DNA of 64,000 bases, from positions 1,860,001-1,924,000 of the forward strand of contig NZ_CP060714.1 of the NCBI RefSeq assembly GCF_014395975.1, in the 5' to 3' direction. The translations under genes were made by a program, and so were the position numbers. Each line of letters starts with the position of its first letter. Position 1 is the first letter of the stretch. Source of the DNA: Diaphorobacter ruginosibacter (GTDB taxonomy: Bacteria > Pseudomonadota > Gammaproteobacteria > Burkholderiales > Burkholderiaceae_C). Positions 44,828-53,289 of the stretch are shown in pieces. The notes under the pieces are model-generated. The model saw only the letters and a list, made by a program, of their open reading frames with translations. It was not told where the DNA came from and made no database searches.

Positions 44828-46357
44828 TCACCGCAGTTCCGTGACAAATTCCCATGGCGTCTTCTGCCAGCAGATGCTTTCGTCGTGCAACAGGTGCGCT
44901 GACTGCGGGTAGCTGGCCGACCAGCTTTCACGCGAGCGGACAACGCATTGCTGGCCGCTGAAGTGCAGGGAGAAGCCCTGCATGTCGGGCTCGCGGCGTG
45001 CATGGCACAAAGCGATGGCGGTGCGCAGGCACATGAGCTGCAGCACGAATTGCGGGTCCGACAGATCCAGGCCCGCCTTGTGCACCTTGCCGCGGTGGCC
45101 GAGCACGAGCTGGCTCAGGTGATGCAGCTCGGGCAGGGCAAAGCCTGCAGCGTCCGTGTGATCGAGGATGTACGCACCATGACGCTGGTAGCCGCTGTGC
45201 GAGATGCGCTGGCCGATCTCGTGCAGGCGTGCTGCCCAGTCGAGCTTGCGTGCGGCGCGTTCGCTGCCCTGGGGCGCGGCGCCGATGAACAGCTGCGTGG
45301 CGATCTGCGCCACGCGCTCGGCGTGCTTTTCGTCGACTCCGAAGCGCTGCATGAGTCCGCGCACGGTGGATGAGCGCAGATCGGTCTGTGGCTGTTCCCG
45401 ATCGAGCAGGTCGTACAGGGCTCCCTGGCGCAGCGCTCCCTGTGCCACCTGCATCTCGTCGATGTCCAGCAACTGGAAGATGGCCCTGAGCACGCTGATG
45501 CCACCACCGATCACGGCCCTGCGGTCTTCCTTGAGGCCGGCCAGGCGCACGCGGTCGGCGCTGCGCGCGCTCAGCAACTGTGCATGCAGCCACGCAAGTC
45601 CCTCGCGCGTGATCTTGCCCGCGGGCGATGCGCCGGCCGCGGCAAGCACGTCGCCGACGGCACCCACGGTGCCTGACGAGCCGTAGGCCACGTCCCAGGT
45701 GTTGCGCTGGTAGGTGTCGAGCGCTTCGTCGAGCACCGCCTTGGCAGCGATCTCGGCGGCCTCGAAAGCACGCTCGGTGAACTGGCCTTCGGCGAAGTAG
45801 CGCGTGGACCACGCCACGCTGCCCACGCGGAACGACGCCACGGCGGTCGGTGTGAACTGGCGCCCGAGGATGATCTCGGTGGAGCGGCCGCCAATGTCCA
45901 CCACCAGCCGACGCTCGTCCGACTGCGGCAGCAGGCGCGCCACGCCCTGGTAGATCAGGCGTGCCTCCTCCGGGCCGGAGACGATGTCGATCGGATAGCC
46001 CAGGATCTGCCCGCCGCGCTCGATGAAGGCCTCGCGGTTGCGTGCTTCGCGCAGCGTCTGGGTGGCGACGGCGCGCACGTTCGCGCGCGGGAATCCGGAC
46101 AGCCGCTCCGCAAAGCGCGCAAGGCAATCCCAGCCGCGCTGCATCGCCTGCTCCGTGAGATTCTTGTCCTCGTCCAGCCCCGCACCTTGGCGTACGGTCT
46201 CCTTGAAGTATTCGATTTTCTCGATATGGCCGTGCTCATATCGGCCGATTTCCAGTCGGAAGCTGTTCGACCCCAGGTCGACAGCGGCTAGCAATGTTCC
46301 ATCTTGCATAAGGGTGCTGGGTACGTCGTCGCGCAATTTTTTCTCGCGGCGCAGCAT
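44828..46357 (-). CDS. ppx: Exopolyphosphatase (Ppx/GppA family)
   Basis: 509 residues from ATG 46357 (the Met at 46309 gives MQDGTLLAAVDLGSNSFRLE and is also plausible). The actin-like ATPase fold shows phosphate-1 AAVDLGSNSFRLEIGRYEHG, the catalytic Glu region ATQTLREARNREAFI with IVSGPEEARLIYQGVAR, and phosphate-2 LVVDIGGRSTEIILGR followed by VGSVAWSTRYF. The C-terminal half is the HD-like helical domain (AARLHEIGQRISHSGYQRHG with AYILDH). It removes terminal phosphates from polyphosphate (GppA relatives also hydrolyse pppGpp). It lies 55 bases behind a periplasmic binding protein gene on the same strand and probably shares its Pho-box promoter, so synthesis and breakdown of polyphosphate would be induced together. 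Confidence 0.93.
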   Translation of the reverse strand: MLRREKKLRDDVPSTLMQDGTLLAAVDLGSNSFRLEIGRYEHGHIEKIEYFKETVRQGAGLDEDKNLTEQAMQRGWDCLARFAERLSGFPRANVRAVATQTLREARNREAFIERGGQILGYPIDIVSGPEEARLIYQGVARLLPQSDERRLVVDIGGRSTEIILGRQFTPTAVASFRVGSVAWSTRYFAEGQFTERAFEAAEIAAKAVLDEALDTYQRNTWDVAYGSSGTVGAVGDVLAAAGASPAGKITREGLAWLHAQLLSARSADRVRLAGLKEDRRAVIGGGISVLRAIFQLLDIDEMQVAQGALRQGALYDLLDREQPQTDLRSSTVRGLMQRFGVDEKHAERVAQIATQLFIGAAPQGSERAARKLDWAARLHEIGQRISHSGYQRHGAYILDHTDAAGFALPELHHLSQLVLGHRGKVHKAGLDLSDPQFVLQLMCLRTAIALCHARREPDMQGFSLHFSGQQCVVRSRESWSASYPQSAHLLHDESICWQKTPWEFVTELR

Positions 46358-46412
46358 AGCACCAGCCCCTGTTCCTTGGTGGAAGACGTGGTCTGTTTCC
46401 CACGCGTGCTGC

Positions 46413-47573
46413 TCAACCGACGATGCGGCCATCCGAGGTGAGCATGGTCTGCGTGACATTGGAACTGCTGAGTTTTTCGCCCTGGTAGGCAATCTGGTAT
46501 CCACCGATCTGCAGCGGCGCGCGCTTGCGGAAGGCCGCCATTGCCGCCGGGCGGCCAGGCGCGGAGGCCAATGTGGAGAGCACTTCGGCGGTATAGCGCG
46601 CCGCGATGTAGCCCGCGAGGCCGTGTTGCGATGGGGGTTCGTCATACAGCTTTGCAAGTGCCGCGCGGTAGCTGCGCACCACTGGCAGGCCCGCCGTCAC
46701 CATGGGCACGGGCTGGGTCACGACGACCGATACGTTGCGCGGCAGCCCGCCCAGTTGGGTGAGCACCTGCAGGTTCACATCGGCCAGTGCGATCAGGTAG
46801 CAGTGCGAGCCCGTCGGCACGCCCATCTGGTGGGCGAAGGCATGCAGTTCGGGTGTGCCTCCGATGAACAGGATGAGCGGGGGAGGCGAGGCCGGCCGCT
46901 TGTTGATGGGCAGTTGCTGCAACTTCAGGCCCTCGGCAGCACCGGCCTGGGCGATCGAGGCGCTGAGCTCTTTCTGCAGCGCGGGTGTCGCGTACACCAC
47001 GCCAGCCTGTTTCACACCCATGACCGCCAGCGATTTCATGGCGTGGGCGATCTGCGCCTGGTAGTCGGGGAAGGCATGGAAGACCGTGTTGTCGCTGTCG
47101 CTCCATTGGCGCTGCAGCCAGGGCGCGACGATGGGCAGTGCCTGGGCGCCGGGTGCCGTCGACCGTTGCAATGCAGCCACCGACGCGGCCGTCGCATCGC
47201 CAACGCAGCCGCTCAGTGCGAGGCAGGCAGGGTTGGCCAGCGCACCCTGCAGTGCCGCCTTGACCGAGCCGGCGCTGCCGTCGGTCTCGATCACCACATG
47301 CTGGATGCCGCGGCCGCGCACGCTCTCCCGAGCGTTGTATTCCTGCCAGGCGGTGCGCGAGCCGATCAGGAAGTCACGGCTGATGTCCTGTTGCAGTGCG
47401 GACATGTCCACGATCTGGGCGACTGCCATGGCGGTGGAGGAATCTCCTGCGGCATGGGCCTGCAGGGCGGGAAACAGCGCGCCTGCCGCGGTGACCAGCC
47501 CGGTACGGCGGAGCCATTGCCGACGGCTGAGGGCAGGGGGGTGATCAGGGTGGCGTTGCATGGGGGATAACAA
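46413..47573 (-). CDS. Tat-exported periplasmic binding protein, ABC branched-chain amino-acid receptor-like
   Basis: 386 residues (Met four codons later, 47561, is an alternative start). The N-terminus has a twin-arginine signal (LSRRQWLRRTGLVTAAGALF with cleavage near AHA). The mature part follows the type I periplasmic binding fold of Leu/Ile/Val receptors: VAQIVDMSALQQDISRDFLI, GSRTAWQEYNARESVRGRGI, VKAALQGALANPACLALSG, a second lobe beginning GVKQAGVVYATPALQ, and a crossing segment with VSVVVTQPVPM. It has no linked permease or ATPase. A clear minus-strand Pho box drives it, with ppx behind. It is not a PstS homologue. It could bind an organic phosphate or act as a sensor (inference); the ligand is unknown. 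Confidence 0.75.
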   Translation of the reverse strand: MLSPMQRHPDHPPALSRRQWLRRTGLVTAAGALFPALQAHAAGDSSTAMAVAQIVDMSALQQDISRDFLIGSRTAWQEYNARESVRGRGIQHVVIETDGSAGSVKAALQGALANPACLALSGCVGDATAASVAALQRSTAPGAQALPIVAPWLQRQWSDSDNTVFHAFPDYQAQIAHAMKSLAVMGVKQAGVVYATPALQKELSASIAQAGAAEGLKLQQLPINKRPASPPPLILFIGGTPELHAFAHQMGVPTGSHCYLIALADVNLQVLTQLGGLPRNVSVVVTQPVPMVTAGLPVVRSYRAALAKLYDEPPSQHGLAGYIAARYTAEVLSTLASAPGRPAAMAAFRKRAPLQIGGYQIAYQGEKLSSSNVTQTMLTSDGRIVG

Positions 47574-47594
47574 AAAACAACTTTTGGAAAATTT

Positions 47595-47628
47595 ATGTTA
47601 CGAGTGCTCAGCGACAGATTTGTGACAG
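47595..47628 (-). promoter_or_regulatory. Pho box and -10 of the binding protein-ppx operon
   Basis: Read on the minus strand, CTGTCACAAATCTGTCGC (47628 to 47611) is two 7-base Pho half-sites four bases apart. TAACAT (47600 to 47595) is the -10, exactly 10 bases after the box. The operon start codon lies 22 bases beyond the -10, so the leader is very short. Confidence 0.82.
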
Positions 47629-47673
47629 TTACATGGCGTTCTCCCTCTGAAAAATATTTATGACAAATCCAAT

Positions 47674-47707
47674 GTGTCACGTCACTGTCATATAGCGACC
47701 CTACATT
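47674..47707 (+). promoter_or_regulatory. Pho box and -10 of pstSCAB-phoUB
   Basis: GTGTCACGTCACTGTCAT (47674-47691) is two Pho half-sites four bases apart, followed after exactly 10 bases by the -10 TACATT (47702-47707). The pstS start is at 47749. The box lies 45 bases from the oppositely oriented Pho box, so both operons could be activated from one cluster of PhoB dimers. Confidence 0.85.
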
Positions 47708-47748
47708 TCGTTCCATCACATGTTTTGTTCAACCTTGAGGTTTCTCTC

Positions 47749-48789
47749 ATGACAATGTCTGCAATTCGGGTTCTGGTGTCTGGTCTGGTGGCGATGGGCG
47801 CGGTGTCGACGGCCATGGCTCAAAGCGAAGCCACCGGCGCCGGTGCCAGCTTCCCGGCTCCGCTGTATTCCAAGTGGGCGGCCGACTACAACAAGGCAAC
47901 AGGCGTCAAGATCAACTACCAGTCGGTGGGCTCGGGTGCCGGCCTGCGCCAGATCGAAGCCAAGACCGTCGACTTCGGTGCTTCCGACGCACCCCTGAAG
48001 GACGACGAGCTGCAGAAGAAGGGCCTGGTGCAGTTCCCCACCGTGATCGGCGGCATCGTGCCCGTGGTGAACATCAAGGGCATCGCTCCCGGCCAACTGA
48101 AGCTCTCGGGCAAGGTGCTGGGCGACATCTACCTGGGCAAGATCACCAACTGGAACGACGCTACCATCAAGGCACTGAACCCCGGCGTGGAGCTGCCTGA
48201 CGCTGCCATCGCTCCGGTGCGCCGCGCCGACGGTTCCGGCACCACGTTCGGCTTCACCAACTATCTCTCGAAGGTGAACCCCGAGTGGAAGGAAAAGATC
48301 GGTGAAGGCACGGCCGTGAACTGGCCCACCGGCGCGGGCGGCAAGGGCAACGAAGGCGTTGCAGCTTTCGTGGGCCGTCTGCCCAACTCCATCGGCTACG
48401 TCGAGTACGCCTATGTGAAGCAGAACAAGATGACCTACACGCAGTTGCAGAACAAGGACGGCAACTTCGTGTCGCCCGACGATGGCAACTTCAAGGCCGC
48501 CGCCGCAGGTGCCGACTGGAGCAAGAGCTTCTACCAGATCCTGACCGAGCAGCCTGGCAAGGATGCATGGCCGATCACTTCCGCCACCTTCATCCTGATG
48601 CACAAGACCCAGGACAAGCCGGTCCAGGCCGCTACCTCGCTGAAGTTCTTCGAGTGGGCCTACAAGAATGGCGACAAGACTGCCGGCGACCTGGACTACG
48701 TGCCGATGCCCGACAGCGTGAAGGAAGTCATCTACAAGTCCTGGGCTGAAATCAAGGACGGTTCCGGCAAGGCTATTTCTTTGAAGTGA
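47749..48789 (+). CDS. pstS: Phosphate ABC transporter substrate-binding protein
   Basis: 346 residues. The signal peptide (MSAIRVLVSGLVAMGAVSTA, cleavage after AMA) precedes the type II binding fold. Phosphate contacts are visible: GAGASFPAPLYSKWAADYNK (Thr/Ser loop), YQSVGSGAGLRQIEAKTVDF followed by GASDAPL (Ser and Asp), and APVRRADGSGTTFGFTNYLS (Arg, Asp, Ser-Gly-Thr). It captures phosphate in the periplasm for PstCA. ATG 47749 is preceded by TTGAGGT; an in-frame upstream start at 47674 lies inside the Pho box and is rejected. A large hairpin follows in the 136-base gap to pstC, which should keep pstS mRNA more abundant than the membrane genes. Confidence 0.96.
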   Translation: MTMSAIRVLVSGLVAMGAVSTAMAQSEATGAGASFPAPLYSKWAADYNKATGVKINYQSVGSGAGLRQIEAKTVDFGASDAPLKDDELQKKGLVQFPTVIGGIVPVVNIKGIAPGQLKLSGKVLGDIYLGKITNWNDATIKALNPGVELPDAAIAPVRRADGSGTTFGFTNYLSKVNPEWKEKIGEGTAVNWPTGAGGKGNEGVAAFVGRLPNSIGYVEYAYVKQNKMTYTQLQNKDGNFVSPDDGNFKAAAAGADWSKSFYQILTEQPGKDAWPITSATFILMHKTQDKPVQAATSLKFFEWAYKNGDKTAGDLDYVPMPDSVKEVIYKSWAEIKDGSGKAISLK

Positions 48790-48816
48790 TTTGCAGCGAC
48801 CCGGTCGAATGATCCT

Positions 48817-48859
48817 CCCCGCCGATGACCAGCGTCCCAGGACGCCGGTTTCGGTGGGG
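48817..48859 (+). other. Two-tier hairpin between pstS and pstC
   Basis: Outer arms CCCCGCCGA (48817-48825) and TCGGTGGGG (48851-48859) pair with one G-T. Inside them GCGTCC (48832-48837) pairs perfectly with GGACGC (48840-48845) around a 2-base loop. Only TTGTC follows, so it is a weak terminator at best and more probably protects the pstS 3' end or lets part of the transcripts stop. Confidence 0.6.
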
Positions 48860-48925
48860 TTGTCTGCAGGGCAGGCAAGGCCCGCCCGGACCTTCGAATC
48901 TTAATTTCCAATCAAGGCGCCAGAC

Positions 48926-49954
48926 GTGTCCACAACACTGCCCGTATCATCGTCCAATTCTTCCTTGAAGGATGTGGAGAGAGTGACCAAGAACACCCCC
49001 CCGCCCCGGTCCGCCCCGATGGCCGGCGCTTTCGTTGACCGTCTGTTCGGCTGGTGCGCGCGCGGCGCCGCGCTGCTCACCCTGCTGCTGCTGGTCGGCA
49101 TCCTGATTTCGCTGGTGATCGGCGCCTGGCCGTCCATCAGCAAGTACGGCATCGGCTTTCTCACCAGCAGCGTCTGGGATCCGGTGCAGAACGAATACGG
49201 CGGCCTGGTGATGATCTACGGCACGCTGGCCACGTCGGCCATCGCGCTGATCATCGCCGTGCCCGTCAGCTTCGGCATTGCGCTGTTCCTGACCGAGCTC
49301 TCGCCCGCCTGGCTCAAGCGCCCCCTCGGCACGGCCATCGAATTGCTGGCGGCCGTTCCTTCCATCGTCTACGGCATGTGGGGCCTGATGGTGTTCGGCC
49401 CCATCCTGGCCACCTATGTGCAGCAGCCGCTGCAGAAGCTGCTCAACGGCGTGCCGTTCCTGGGCGCGCTGGTCTCCGGCCCTCCCGTGGGCATCGGTAT
49501 CCTGTCCGCCGGCATCATCCTGGCGATCATGATCATCCCGTTCATCGCTTCGGTGATGCGCGACGTGTTCGAGGTCACTCCCGCACTGCTCAAGGAATCG
49601 GCCTACGGCCTCGGCTCCACAACCTGGGAAGTGGTCTGGAAGGTGGTTCTGCCCTACACCAAGGCCGGTGTGCTCGGCGGCGTGATGCTGGGCCTGGGCC
49701 GCGCCCTGGGTGAGACTATGGCGGTGACCTTCGTGATCGGTAACATGAACCAGCTGAATTCCCTGTCGGTCTTCGAGGCCGCCAACAGCATCACCTCGGC
49801 GCTGGCCAACGAATTCGCCGAAGCCGGCGAGGGCCTGCACCAGGCTTCGCTGATCTACCTGGGCCTGGTGCTGTTCTTCATCACCTTCGTGGTGCTCTCG
49901 CTCTCCAAGCTGCTGCTCAACCGTCTGAAGAAAGCCGAAGGAGCACGTTCGTGA
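48926..49954 (+). CDS. pstC: Phosphate ABC transporter permease PstC
   Basis: 342 residues from GTG 48926, with AAGG upstream; later in-frame starts are possible because the first 35 residues are Ser/Pro-rich. Six membrane helices start at ARGAALLTLLLLVGILISLV. The PstC landmarks are FLTSSVWDPVQNEYGGLVMI, ELLAAVPSIVYGMWGLMVFG, IPFIASVMRDVFEVTPALLK and the EAA loop ESAYGLGSTTWEVVWKVVLP. It forms the inner-membrane channel with PstA. The pstA GTG overlaps its stop by four bases. Confidence 0.95.
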   Translation: MSTTLPVSSSNSSLKDVERVTKNTPPPRSAPMAGAFVDRLFGWCARGAALLTLLLLVGILISLVIGAWPSISKYGIGFLTSSVWDPVQNEYGGLVMIYGTLATSAIALIIAVPVSFGIALFLTELSPAWLKRPLGTAIELLAAVPSIVYGMWGLMVFGPILATYVQQPLQKLLNGVPFLGALVSGPPVGIGILSAGIILAIMIIPFIASVMRDVFEVTPALLKESAYGLGSTTWEVVWKVVLPYTKAGVLGGVMLGLGRALGETMAVTFVIGNMNQLNSLSVFEAANSITSALANEFAEAGEGLHQASLIYLGLVLFFITFVVLSLSKLLLNRLKKAEGARS

Positions 49955-50835
49955 ATACGACTTCTGCACAACTCATCGCCGCACAGGAACTCTCCAAGGT
50001 GCGCGCCGCACGCTACAACCGCCGCAAGCGTCTCAACCAGATCGCGCTGACGCTGTCGCTCGCCGCCATGGCCTTCGGCGTGTTCTGGCTGATCTGGATC
50101 CTGTGGGAAACGCTGCGCCTGGGGGTGGGTGGCCTCAGCATGACGCTGTTTACCGAGATGACCCCGCCACCGAACGAGGACGGCGGCATTGCCAACGCGA
50201 TCTTCGGATCGGTGGTGATGGTGTCGCTGGCCACGTTCGTCGGCACGCCCATCGGCATCATGGCCGGCGTCTATCTGGCCGAATACGATCCGCGCGGCTG
50301 GCTGTCCTCGGTCACCCGTTTCGTGAACGACATCCTGCTGTCCGCTCCGTCGATCGTGATCGGCCTGTTCGTCTACGCCATCGTGGTGGCCCGCTTCAAG
50401 AGCTTCTCGGCCTATGCCGGCATCCTGGCGCTGGCGCTGATCGTGATTCCGGTGGTGATCCGCACGACCGAGAACATGCTGACCCTGGTGCCCGCGAGCC
50501 TGCGTGAAGCGGCCTATGCACTGGGCACGCCCAAGTGGAAGGTCATCACCATGGTGACGCTGCGCGCCGCCCGTGCCGGTGTGATCACCGGTGTGCTGCT
50601 GGCCGTTGCCCGTATTGCCGGTGAAACCGCTCCGCTGCTGTTCACCGCGCTGAACAACCAGTTCTGGAATGGCGACCTGGGCAAGCCGATGGCGAGCCTG
50701 CCGGTCACCATCTTCAAGTTCGCGATGAGCCCGTACGAAAACTGGCAGCACCTGGCATGGGCCGGCGTGTTCCTGATCACGCTCGCGGTGCTGGGCCTGA
50801 ACATCCTGGCCCGTGTCGTCACGCGCCAAAAGTAA
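49951..50835 (+). CDS. pstA: Phosphate ABC transporter permease PstA
   Basis: 294 residues from a GTG (49951) overlapping the pstC stop. Six membrane helices. Landmarks are IANAIFGSVVMVSLATFVGT, PIGIMAGVYLAEYDPRGWLS, ILLSAPSIVIGLFVYAIVVA and the EAA loop LREAAYALGTPKWKVITMVT, followed by IAGETAPLLFTALNNQFW, which is typical of PstA. It partners PstC and contacts PstB through the EAA loop. Two in-frame Met are absent near the start, so GTG is needed. pstB follows after 39 bases. Confidence 0.95.
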   Translation: MNTTSAQLIAAQELSKVRAARYNRRKRLNQIALTLSLAAMAFGVFWLIWILWETLRLGVGGLSMTLFTEMTPPPNEDGGIANAIFGSVVMVSLATFVGTPIGIMAGVYLAEYDPRGWLSSVTRFVNDILLSAPSIVIGLFVYAIVVARFKSFSAYAGILALALIVIPVVIRTTENMLTLVPASLREAAYALGTPKWKVITMVTLRAARAGVITGVLLAVARIAGETAPLLFTALNNQFWNGDLGKPMASLPVTIFKFAMSPYENWQHLAWAGVFLITLAVLGLNILARVVTRQK

Positions 50836-50874
50836 ATCGAATTCAAGAATTCAAGAGCATAGGAATATCGCATC

Positions 50875-51660
50875 ATGGCTCCCATCAAGAACAGCCTGTC
50901 GCCTTCGCCGTCCAAGATCACGGTGCGCAACCTGAACTTCTACTATGGCAAGTTCCACGCGCTCAAGGGCATCAATCTCGACATCCCCGAGAACAAGGTG
51001 ACTGCGTTCATCGGCCCCTCGGGCTGCGGCAAGTCGACCCTGCTGCGTACCTTCAACCGCATGTTCGAGCTGTATCCCGAGCAGCGCGCGGAAGGCGAGA
51101 TCATGCTGGACGGTGAGAATCTGCTCACGTCCAAGCAGGACGTGGCCCTGATCCGTGCCAAGGTGGGCATGGTGTTCCAGAAGCCCACACCGTTCCCTAT
51201 GTCCATCTACGACAACATTGCCTTCGGCGTGAAGCTGTTCGAAAGCCTGAACGCAACCGACATGGACGAGCGCGTGGAGTGGGCGCTGCGCAAGGCGGCG
51301 CTGTGGACCGAAGTGAAGGACAAGCTGCACCAGAGCGGCTCGGGCCTTTCGGGCGGCCAGCAGCAGCGCCTGTGCATTGCGCGCGGCATCGCGATCAAGC
51401 CCGAAGTGCTGCTGCTGGACGAACCCTGCTCGGCGCTGGACCCGATCTCCACCGCCAAGGTGGAAGAGCTGATCGCCGAACTGAAGAACGACTACACCGT
51501 GGTCATCGTGACCCACAACATGCAGCAGGCCGCACGCTGCAGCGACTACACGGCCTACATGTACCTGGGCGACCTGGTGGAATTCGGCGACACGGAACAA
51601 ATGTTCTTCAAGCCGCAGCGCAAGGAAACTGAAGACTACATCACCGGCCGTTTCGGCTAA
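50875..51660 (+). CDS. pstB: Phosphate ABC transporter ATP-binding protein PstB
   Basis: 261 residues. The PstB N-terminus KITVRNLNFYYGKFHALKGI leads to Walker A GPSGCGKSTLLRTFNRM, Q loop MVFQKPTPFPMSIYDNIAFG, signature SGSGLSGGQQQRLCIARGIA, Walker B LLLDEPCSALDPISTAKVEE and switch His IVTHNMQQAARCSDYTAYMY. The PFPMSIYDN segment and EPCSALDPIST are specific to PstB. It powers PstCA and is part of the signalling complex with PhoU and PhoR. Start ATG 50875 is the only good one; phoU follows after 22 bases. Confidence 0.97.
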   Translation: MAPIKNSLSPSPSKITVRNLNFYYGKFHALKGINLDIPENKVTAFIGPSGCGKSTLLRTFNRMFELYPEQRAEGEIMLDGENLLTSKQDVALIRAKVGMVFQKPTPFPMSIYDNIAFGVKLFESLNATDMDERVEWALRKAALWTEVKDKLHQSGSGLSGGQQQRLCIARGIAIKPEVLLLDEPCSALDPISTAKVEELIAELKNDYTVVIVTHNMQQAARCSDYTAYMYLGDLVEFGDTEQMFFKPQRKETEDYITGRFG

Positions 51661-51682
51661 TGGACTCCAAGGGGATAACAAC

Positions 51683-52384
51683 ATGGTAGATAAGCACCTT
51701 TCTTCGCAGTTCGACAGCGAACTGAACAGCGTCTCCTCGCGTGTGATGGAACTCGGCGGTATCGTGGAGTCGCAGATCCGCCAGGCCATCTATGCGCTGT
51801 CGCATTTCAGCGTCGAGGCGGCCGACCAGGTGGAAGAGCTGGAAAAGCGCGTGAACTCGATGGAGGTGGAGATCGATCACGAACTCTCTTCCATCATCGC
51901 CCGCCGCCAGCCGACGGCGCGCGACCTGCGCCTGCTGATCGCGTTCAGCAAGGCCATCGCCAACCTGGAGCGCATGGGCGACGAAGCCACCCGCATGGCG
52001 CGCATGGTCAAGTCCATCATCGAGAGCGGCGCGGCCCGCTCGCTGCCATCGAGCGACCTGCGCGTGGCGGCCGACCTCGCGTCCGGCCTGCTGCGCAAGG
52101 CGCTGGATGCGTTCGCTCGCCTGGATACCAAGGCAGCGCTCGACATCCTGAAGGAAGACGATCTGATCGACAAGGAATTCGACGGCTTCGTGCGCAAGCT
52201 CATCACCTACATGATGGAAGACCCACGCACCATCTCCGCGAGCCTCGACCTGCTGTTCCTGGCCAAGGCCATCGAGCGCATCGGAGACCACTCCAAGAAC
52301 GTGGCCGAACTGATCATCTACCTTGTGAAGGGCAAGGACGTGCGTCACACTGCGCTCGACGAGATCGAGTCGACAGTGGCCTGA
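51683..52384 (+). CDS. phoU: Phosphate signalling protein PhoU
   Basis: 233 residues, all helical, two tandem three-helix PhoU repeats. The metal-binding E/D(x)3D motifs are FSKAIANLERMGDEATRMAR (first repeat) and FLAKAIERIGDHSKNVAELI (second). The N-terminus MVDKHLSSQFDSELNSVSSR is family-typical, and ATG 51683 has GGGGATAACAAC upstream. PhoU links Pst activity to PhoR, silencing the Pho response when phosphate is plentiful. phoB begins 17 bases later. Confidence 0.95.
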   Translation: MVDKHLSSQFDSELNSVSSRVMELGGIVESQIRQAIYALSHFSVEAADQVEELEKRVNSMEVEIDHELSSIIARRQPTARDLRLLIAFSKAIANLERMGDEATRMARMVKSIIESGAARSLPSSDLRVAADLASGLLRKALDAFARLDTKAALDILKEDDLIDKEFDGFVRKLITYMMEDPRTISASLDLLFLAKAIERIGDHSKNVAELIIYLVKGKDVRHTALDEIESTVA

Positions 52385-52401
52385 GAAAGGCGGTGCATCG
52401 A

Positions 52402-53109
52402 ATGAAGAAACTACCTCGTGTACTGATCGTCGAAGATGAATCCGCCATCGCCGAACTGGTGGCGGTGAACCTGCGGCACAACGGCTTCCAGCCCATCTGG
52501 GCCGAAGATGGCGACTCCGCACAGCGCGAGCTCGATGCCGTGCTGCCCGATGTGATCCTGCTGGACTGGATGCTGCCGGGCCAGAGCGGCCTGCAACTGG
52601 CCCGCAAGTGGCGCGCCGATCCGCGTACCAAGCCGATCCCCATCCTGATGCTGACGGCGCGTGGCGACGAGCCCGACAAGGTGGCGGGCCTCGATGCCGG
52701 CGCGGACGACTACATCACCAAGCCTTTCTCCACGCAGGAACTGCTCGCACGCATCCGTGCCGTGCTGCGCCGCCGCGCACCTGAACAGGTGAGCGACAGC
52801 GTGACCATCGGCGAGCTGACGCTGGACGCCGCGACCTACCGCGTCACGCACCAGGGCCAGGGGCTCAAGGTGGGGCCAACGGAGTTCAAGCTGCTGCACT
52901 TCCTGATGAAGCACTCGGAGCGCGTGCACAGCCGCGCGCAGCTGCTGGACAAGGTCTGGGGCGACCATGTGTTCATCGAGGAGCGCACGGTGGACGTGCA
53001 TGTGAAGCGCCTGCGCGAGGCACTGGGCTCGGCTTCGGTGATGATCGAGACCGTGCGCGGCGCAGGATACCGCCTGACGGCGCAGCCTCCTGCATTGATG
53101 CAGGCCTGA
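52402..53109 (+). CDS. phoB: Phosphate regulon response regulator PhoB
   Basis: 235 residues. Receiver domain: VLIVEDESAIAELVAVNLRH, phospho-Asp in VILLDWMLPGQSGLQLARKW, Thr in LMLTARGDEPDKVAGLDAGA, and Lys in DDYITKPFSTQELLARI. The DWMLPG motif with this PFSTQEL end is the PhoB pattern. Winged-helix output domain: VGPTEFKLLHFLMKHSERVH, LDKVWGDHVFIEERTVDVHV and VRGAGYRLTAQ. It should bind the Pho boxes at pstS, ppk, the ppx operon and possibly olsB. ATG 52402 is favoured over the in-frame GTG at 52393. A terminator hairpin follows, so phoR needs its own promoter or read-through. Confidence 0.96.
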   Translation: MKKLPRVLIVEDESAIAELVAVNLRHNGFQPIWAEDGDSAQRELDAVLPDVILLDWMLPGQSGLQLARKWRADPRTKPIPILMLTARGDEPDKVAGLDAGADDYITKPFSTQELLARIRAVLRRRAPEQVSDSVTIGELTLDAATYRVTHQGQGLKVGPTEFKLLHFLMKHSERVHSRAQLLDKVWGDHVFIEERTVDVHVKRLREALGSASVMIETVRGAGYRLTAQPPALMQA

Positions 53110-53150
53110 TCGCAGCCGACCTGGCTGCGGCCATTGGGGTACTTTTCAGG

Positions 53151-53173
53151 AAACAGGCCGCAGGGCCTGTTTT
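53151..53173 (+). terminator. Intrinsic terminator after phoB
   Basis: AAACAGGCC (53151-53159) pairs with GGCCTGTTT (53164-53172) across a 4-base loop, with a T run at the end of the arm. A smaller hairpin CGCAGCC-GACCT-GGCTGCG (53111-53129) precedes it. Together they separate phoB from phoR, which in E. coli are more tightly coupled. Confidence 0.7.
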
Positions 53174-53289
53174 CCGTTGCGGCCCGTGACACCGGCGGCC
53201 GGATTTCCACGGGAAACCGGCTTCGGCGTATAACGGCATCTCTTCTCCCTTTGCGGCAGTTCCCGTGATTGCCGCCACTCACGCGCACC

